From contig JAFUWW010000100.1 of NCBI GenBank assembly GCA_017471085.1, forward strand, positions 1 to 9,881: a stretch of 9,881 nucleotides of DNA, written 5' to 3'. Of this stretch, positions 7,255 to 9,881 are shown in pieces (position 1 is the first letter of the stretch; every line of letters starts with the position of its first letter). Both the position numbers and the translations under genes were made by a program. The notes below the pieces were generated by a model. It was not told where the DNA came from. It saw only the letters and a list, made by a program, of their open reading frames with translations, and made no database searches. Source of the DNA: Bacteroidales bacterium (GTDB lineage: Bacteria; Bacteroidota; Bacteroidia; Bacteroidales; UBA932).

Positions 7255-8106
7255 ATGAAAAAAACAGTAGAAGAACTCAAGACCATCTCCACCCAGATCC
7301 GCAGGGACATCCTCCGGATGGTGTGCATGGCCAAGTCGGGGCATCCGGGCGGATCCATGTCCAGCACGGATATCCTCACCACCTTGTATTTCAATGAGAT
7401 GAAACAGGATCCTGCCACCTGGACCCGTGACGGAAAGGGACAGGACATGTTCATCCTCTCCGCGGGTCACATGACCCCGGTGTATTATTCCATCCTTGCC
7501 CGCACCGGCTATTTCCCGGTAAGCGAACTCGCCTCGTTCCGCCAGATGGGCACCCGTCTGCAGGGCCACCCGTCCGTCCGCAAGAGCCTCCCCGGCATCT
7601 TCCAGGCATCCGGGTCCCTGGGCCAGGGCCTCTCTGCCGCCGCAGGCGCCGCCCTGGGCAAGAAACTGGACAAGGAAGACAATTTCGTCTACTGCCTCTG
7701 CGGTGACGGTGAATCCGAGGAAGGCCAGATCTGGGAAGCCGGCATGTTCGCCGTGTTCCACAAACTGGACAACCTCGTCGCCATGACCGACTGGAACGGC
7801 AAGCAGATCGACGGCCCCGTGGAAGAGGTGGCCGGCGAAGGCGACCTCGCCGCCAAATGGGGCGCATGGGGCTGGAACGTGATCACGGCCGACGGCCACG
7901 ATTTCGAGTCCATCCAGAAGGCCTTCGAGCTGGCCAAGGCCGGCAAGGGCAGCGGCAAGCCCGCCATGATTCTTTTCAAGACCGAAATGGGTCACGGCGT
8001 AGATTTCATGGCCGGCACCCACAAGTGGCACGGCTCCGTTCCCAAGCCGGAACAGCTGGAAGACGCCCTCAAGCAGCTGGGCGAAACCCCGCTCGGTGAT
8101 TTTTAG
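7255..8106 (+). CDS. tkt: transketolase, N-terminal (thiamine diphosphate-binding) subunit
   Basis: This is the first half of a two-subunit transketolase, which moves two-carbon ketol units between sugar phosphates in the non-oxidative pentose phosphate pathway in the cytoplasm. The 283 residues match the usual size of the separate N subunit. Visible motifs are SGHPGGS (H30), AGHMTPVYY (H72), QGHPS (H105), GSLGQG (120-125) and the thiamine diphosphate motif: GDGE (150-153) with the magnesium ligands D151 and N181 (DWNGKQIDG). THKWHG (H256, H259) lies near the end. The subunit lacks the pyrimidine-binding domain, which the next gene supplies. Arabinose enters central metabolism through this pathway, so the enzyme fits the carbohydrate theme, but it is a housekeeping gene and need not be tied to the arabinofuranosidases. 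The start is supported by the exact -7 promoter element 29 bases upstream. Confidence 0.95.
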   Translation: MKKTVEELKTISTQIRRDILRMVCMAKSGHPGGSMSSTDILTTLYFNEMKQDPATWTRDGKGQDMFILSAGHMTPVYYSILARTGYFPVSELASFRQMGTRLQGHPSVRKSLPGIFQASGSLGQGLSAAAGAALGKKLDKEDNFVYCLCGDGESEEGQIWEAGMFAVFHKLDNLVAMTDWNGKQIDGPVEEVAGEGDLAAKWGAWGWNVITADGHDFESIQKAFELAKAGKGSGKPAMILFKTEMGHGVDFMAGTHKWHGSVPKPEQLEDALKQLGETPLGDF

Positions 8107-8113
8107 TTCCCTT

Positions 8114-8140
8114 TGTCATTCTGAGCAAAGCGAAGAATCT
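8114..8140. repeat. quasi-palindromic interspersed repeat unit, single copy
   Basis: This 27-base unit begins TGTCATTCTGAG and ends GCGAAGAATCT. From memory, close variants (usually with GAGCGAAGCGAAG in the middle) are scattered between genes in many bacteria and metagenome contigs. Only one copy is in this window. It is symmetrical: ATTCT (8118-8122) pairs with AGAAT (8134-8138) and GC (8125-8126) with GC (8130-8131), around AAA; the GA at 8123-8124 faces the GA at 8132-8133, a tandem G-A mismatch. It occupies most of the 49-base gap between the two transketolase genes. Confidence 0.6.
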
Positions 8141-8155
8141 TAAACAGAACTGATT

Positions 8156-9109
8156 ATGAAGAAATATATCGATTCAGGAAAGAAGGATACCCGCAGCGGA
8201 TTCGGTGCCGGTCTCCTCATCGCAGGAAAGGCTGATGAGCGCGTCCTCGCCCTCACCGCAGACCTCAAAGGTTCCCTCAAGATGGATGCTTTCGCAGCCG
8301 AGTTCCCGGAGCGTTTCATCCAGTGCGGCATCGCGGAAGCCAACATGGTAGGCGCCGCCGCCGGCCTCGCCCTCACCGGCAAGATTCCGTTCATCGGCTC
8401 TTTCGCCGAATTCGTCACCGGCCGTGTCTATGACCAGATCCGCCAGGAAGTGGCCTACGGCTGCACCAATGTGAAGATCGCCTCTTCCCACGCCGGCATC
8501 ACGCTGGGCGAAGACGGCGCCACCCACCAGACCATGGAAGACATCGCCCTCATGCGCGCCCTTCCCGGCATGGTAGTGCTGAACCCGTGCGACTACAACC
8601 AGACCGTACAGGCCACTATCGCCGCCGCCAAGTACAACGGTCCCGTGTACCTCCGCTTCGGCCGTCCCTCCGTTCCTAACTTCACCGATCCGGACGAACC
8701 CTTCCAGATCGGCAAGGCCCTTGTCATGAACGAAGGCACCGACGTCACCCTCGTCGCCACCGGCCATACGGTATGGGAGTCCCTCCTCGCCGCCGAGGCC
8801 CTGGATGCCGAAGGCATCAAGGCCGAGGTCATCGACATCACCACCATCAAACCCCTGGATGAGGAAGCCCTCATCGCATCGGCCAAGAAGACCGGCGCCG
8901 TGGTTGTTGCAGAAGAGCACAACATGGCCGGCGGTCTGGGAGAGGCCGTGGCCGGCTTGTTCGCCCGCTGCCTGCCCACTCCGGTGGAATTTGTGAACGG
9001 CGCCGACAAATTCGGCCAGTCTGGCACGCCTTCTGCATTGATGGCGGAGTACGGCATTGACGCTGCCCACATCGCAGAGGCAGCAAAAAAAGCCGTCGCA
9101 CGCAAGTAA
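8156..9109 (+). CDS. tkt: transketolase, C-terminal (pyrimidine-binding) subunit
   Basis: This is the second half of the split transketolase and works as a partner of the preceding gene's product. The 317 residues hold the pyrimidine-binding domain (about 10-180), with the catalytic glutamate E61 in CGIAEANM, FAEFVTGRVYDQIR (83-96) and the substrate-binding histidine in GATHQTMED (H124). The transketolase C domain follows (about 185-310). The size is normal for the subunit. The gap from the N subunit is 49 bases, mostly filled by a repeat unit; I see no promoter there, so the two genes are probably one transcript. The stop TAA is directly followed by the ATG of the sigma factor gene. Near the end, the codons GCA AAA AAA (9083-9091) form the heptamer A AAA AAA; see findings. 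Confidence 0.95.
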   Translation: MKKYIDSGKKDTRSGFGAGLLIAGKADERVLALTADLKGSLKMDAFAAEFPERFIQCGIAEANMVGAAAGLALTGKIPFIGSFAEFVTGRVYDQIRQEVAYGCTNVKIASSHAGITLGEDGATHQTMEDIALMRALPGMVVLNPCDYNQTVQATIAAAKYNGPVYLRFGRPSVPNFTDPDEPFQIGKALVMNEGTDVTLVATGHTVWESLLAAEALDAEGIKAEVIDITTIKPLDEEALIASAKKTGAVVVAEEHNMAGGLGEAVAGLFARCLPTPVEFVNGADKFGQSGTPSALMAEYGIDAAHIAEAAKKAVARK

Positions 9110-9619
9110 ATGAGTGACAACGAGAAGGTTTTCAACCAGATAGTCAAGGACTACAGCGAAAGGCTGTGGTGGCATGTACGCCGCTTCGTGAATTCCCACG
9201 AAGACGCGGACGACCTTCTGCAGGAAATCTTTCTCAAAGTATGGGCTGCGCTTCCTTCCTTCCGGGGGGAATCGCAGCTTTTTACATGGGTCTGGCGCAT
9301 CGCCACCAACGAAACCCTGAACCATCTGAGGAAAGAACGTGTCAGGGCCGCCCTCCGTTTCTCTTCCATCGACGAGGAAATGGAACGCAGGATCCAGGCT
9401 GACCCCTGGTTCTGCGGTACGGATGCGGAGCGGGAACTGGCCAAGGCGGTGGTGAAACTGCCGGAAAAACAGCGCCAGGTCTTCATCATGCGCTGGTGGG
9501 ACGACCTCTCCTACGAAGAAATTGCCGCCATTACGGGAACTTCCGTGGGCGCCCTCAAGGCATCGTACCATATCGCCCAGGAAAAAATTCGTTCTCTCCT
9601 TTCCAATCCCCCCTTTTAA
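9110..9619 (+). CDS. ECF-type RNA polymerase sigma factor (sigma-70 family)
   Basis: This is a small alternative sigma factor that would direct RNA polymerase to a limited set of promoters. The 169 residues show the two ECF domains. Region 2 (about 10-78) includes the DADDLLQEIFLKVW stretch (32-45), the promoter-melting part GESQLFTWVWRIATNE (53-68) and NHLRKER. Region 4 (about 115-165) includes LPEKQRQVFIMRWWDDLSYEEIA and the helix-turn-helix ITGTSVGALKASYHIA. No extra C-terminal domain is present. The ATG follows the transketolase stop with no gap, so translation is probably coupled to it. The start is well placed, since the region 2 sequence begins only some ten residues later. A putative one-pass membrane protein gene follows after 35 bases, the usual layout for a sigma and anti-sigma pair. 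What signal it responds to cannot be told from this sequence. Confidence 0.92.
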   Translation: MSDNEKVFNQIVKDYSERLWWHVRRFVNSHEDADDLLQEIFLKVWAALPSFRGESQLFTWVWRIATNETLNHLRKERVRAALRFSSIDEEMERRIQADPWFCGTDAERELAKAVVKLPEKQRQVFIMRWWDDLSYEEIAAITGTSVGALKASYHIAQEKIRSLLSNPPF

Positions 9620-9654
9620 ACCTTTGCCTCCCATCCGTGTCAAAGTAAGCAGTT

Positions 9655-9881
9655 ATGACCAGAAAAACAGACATATCCACCCCCGAAGGCTACTTCGAGA
9701 ACCTGCACGAAAGGCTGTCCGCCATCCCTGCATCGGCCCCGGAGACAAAGCCTTCCAAAGTTCACCGCTTTGCGCCGTACTTCGCGTACGCCGCATCGCT
9801 GGCGCTGCTGGTCGCAGCCGGTAATTTTGTCCTGAGGAAGACTGCAGCTCCCGCAGAGCAGGAAGACCCGTACTGGGACTA
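9655..9881 (+). CDS. putative anti-sigma-type one-pass membrane protein (5' part, cut by window end)
   Basis: Seventy-five codons are visible before the window ends, with no stop. The start is ATG 9655-9657, giving MTRKTDISTPEGYFENLHER. The stretch TPEGYFENL (9-17) recalls Bacteroidetes proteins that sit directly after ECF sigma genes and have a short cytoplasmic N-terminus followed by one membrane helix. Such a helix is visible here: FAYAASLALLVAAGNFVL (about 43-60), followed by RK and an acidic, proline-rich stretch. The 35-base gap from the sigma gene and shared direction suggest an operon. An anti-sigma role is inferred from position and topology only; no ZAS-type HxxxCxxC motif is visible in this part. 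It could instead be a membrane protein of unknown role. Confidence 0.68.
   Translation, partial: MTRKTDISTPEGYFENLHERLSAIPASAPETKPSKVHRFAPYFAYAASLALLVAAGNFVLRKTAAPAEQEDPYWD

Noticed and set aside
8174..9643. 489-codon minus-strand open frame opposite the transketolase C subunit and sigma gene
   Set aside because: It spans two well-supported plus-strand genes and their junction, with G/H/V/D-rich shadow composition.
9622..9645. CTTTG / CAAAG inverted repeat between the sigma gene and the membrane protein gene
   Set aside because: Five-base arms with a long loop and no T run are expected by chance.

Overview
The window looks like the chromosome of a GC-rich member of the Bacteroidales, probably a gut or rumen species. 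The evidence is: lipoprotein-type glycan enzymes; a transketolase split into two subunits; a menaquinone-type MenA; an ECF sigma factor followed by a small TPEGYF-type membrane protein; and promoters matching the Bacteroides TTTG-N20-TAnnTTTG pattern. Spacers between genes are AT-rich against GC-rich genes. The lineage is inferred from these traits, not from a marker-gene comparison.

Layout. Positions 1-4426 (+ strand) hold the end of an arabinose-glycan cluster: the 3' part of a GH51 alpha-L-arabinofuranosidase, a lipoprotein aldose 1-epimerase 12 bases later, then after an AT-rich spacer a lipoprotein GH127 beta-L-arabinofuranosidase. Together they would release L-arabinofuranose from both alpha and beta linkages and equilibrate the sugar's anomers before uptake. 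Positions 4423-7123 (- strand) hold a lepA-menA operon (elongation factor 4, then the menaquinone prenyltransferase). It meets the GH127 gene tail-to-tail, with both stop codons inside one CTAG. Positions 7255-9881 (+ strand) hold the two transketolase subunits, an ECF sigma factor whose ATG directly follows the transketolase stop, and the start of a one-pass membrane protein that may be its anti-sigma partner.

The main non-coding signal is in the spacer 2271-2482. On the minus strand it has a full promoter, a 5' hairpin with a GAAA loop, and a 10-bp terminator hairpin followed by six T's. This predicts a free-standing small RNA of about 85 nt. Other points of interest: a lepA promoter placed so close to the ATG that the mRNA should be leaderless or nearly so; a single copy of a quasi-palindromic interspersed repeat between the two transketolase genes; and the convergent CTAG gene junction with no terminator. 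I see no CRISPR array, insertion sequence, tRNA or rRNA. No dramatic new multi-gene system is visible; the predicted small RNA is the best candidate for something undescribed.
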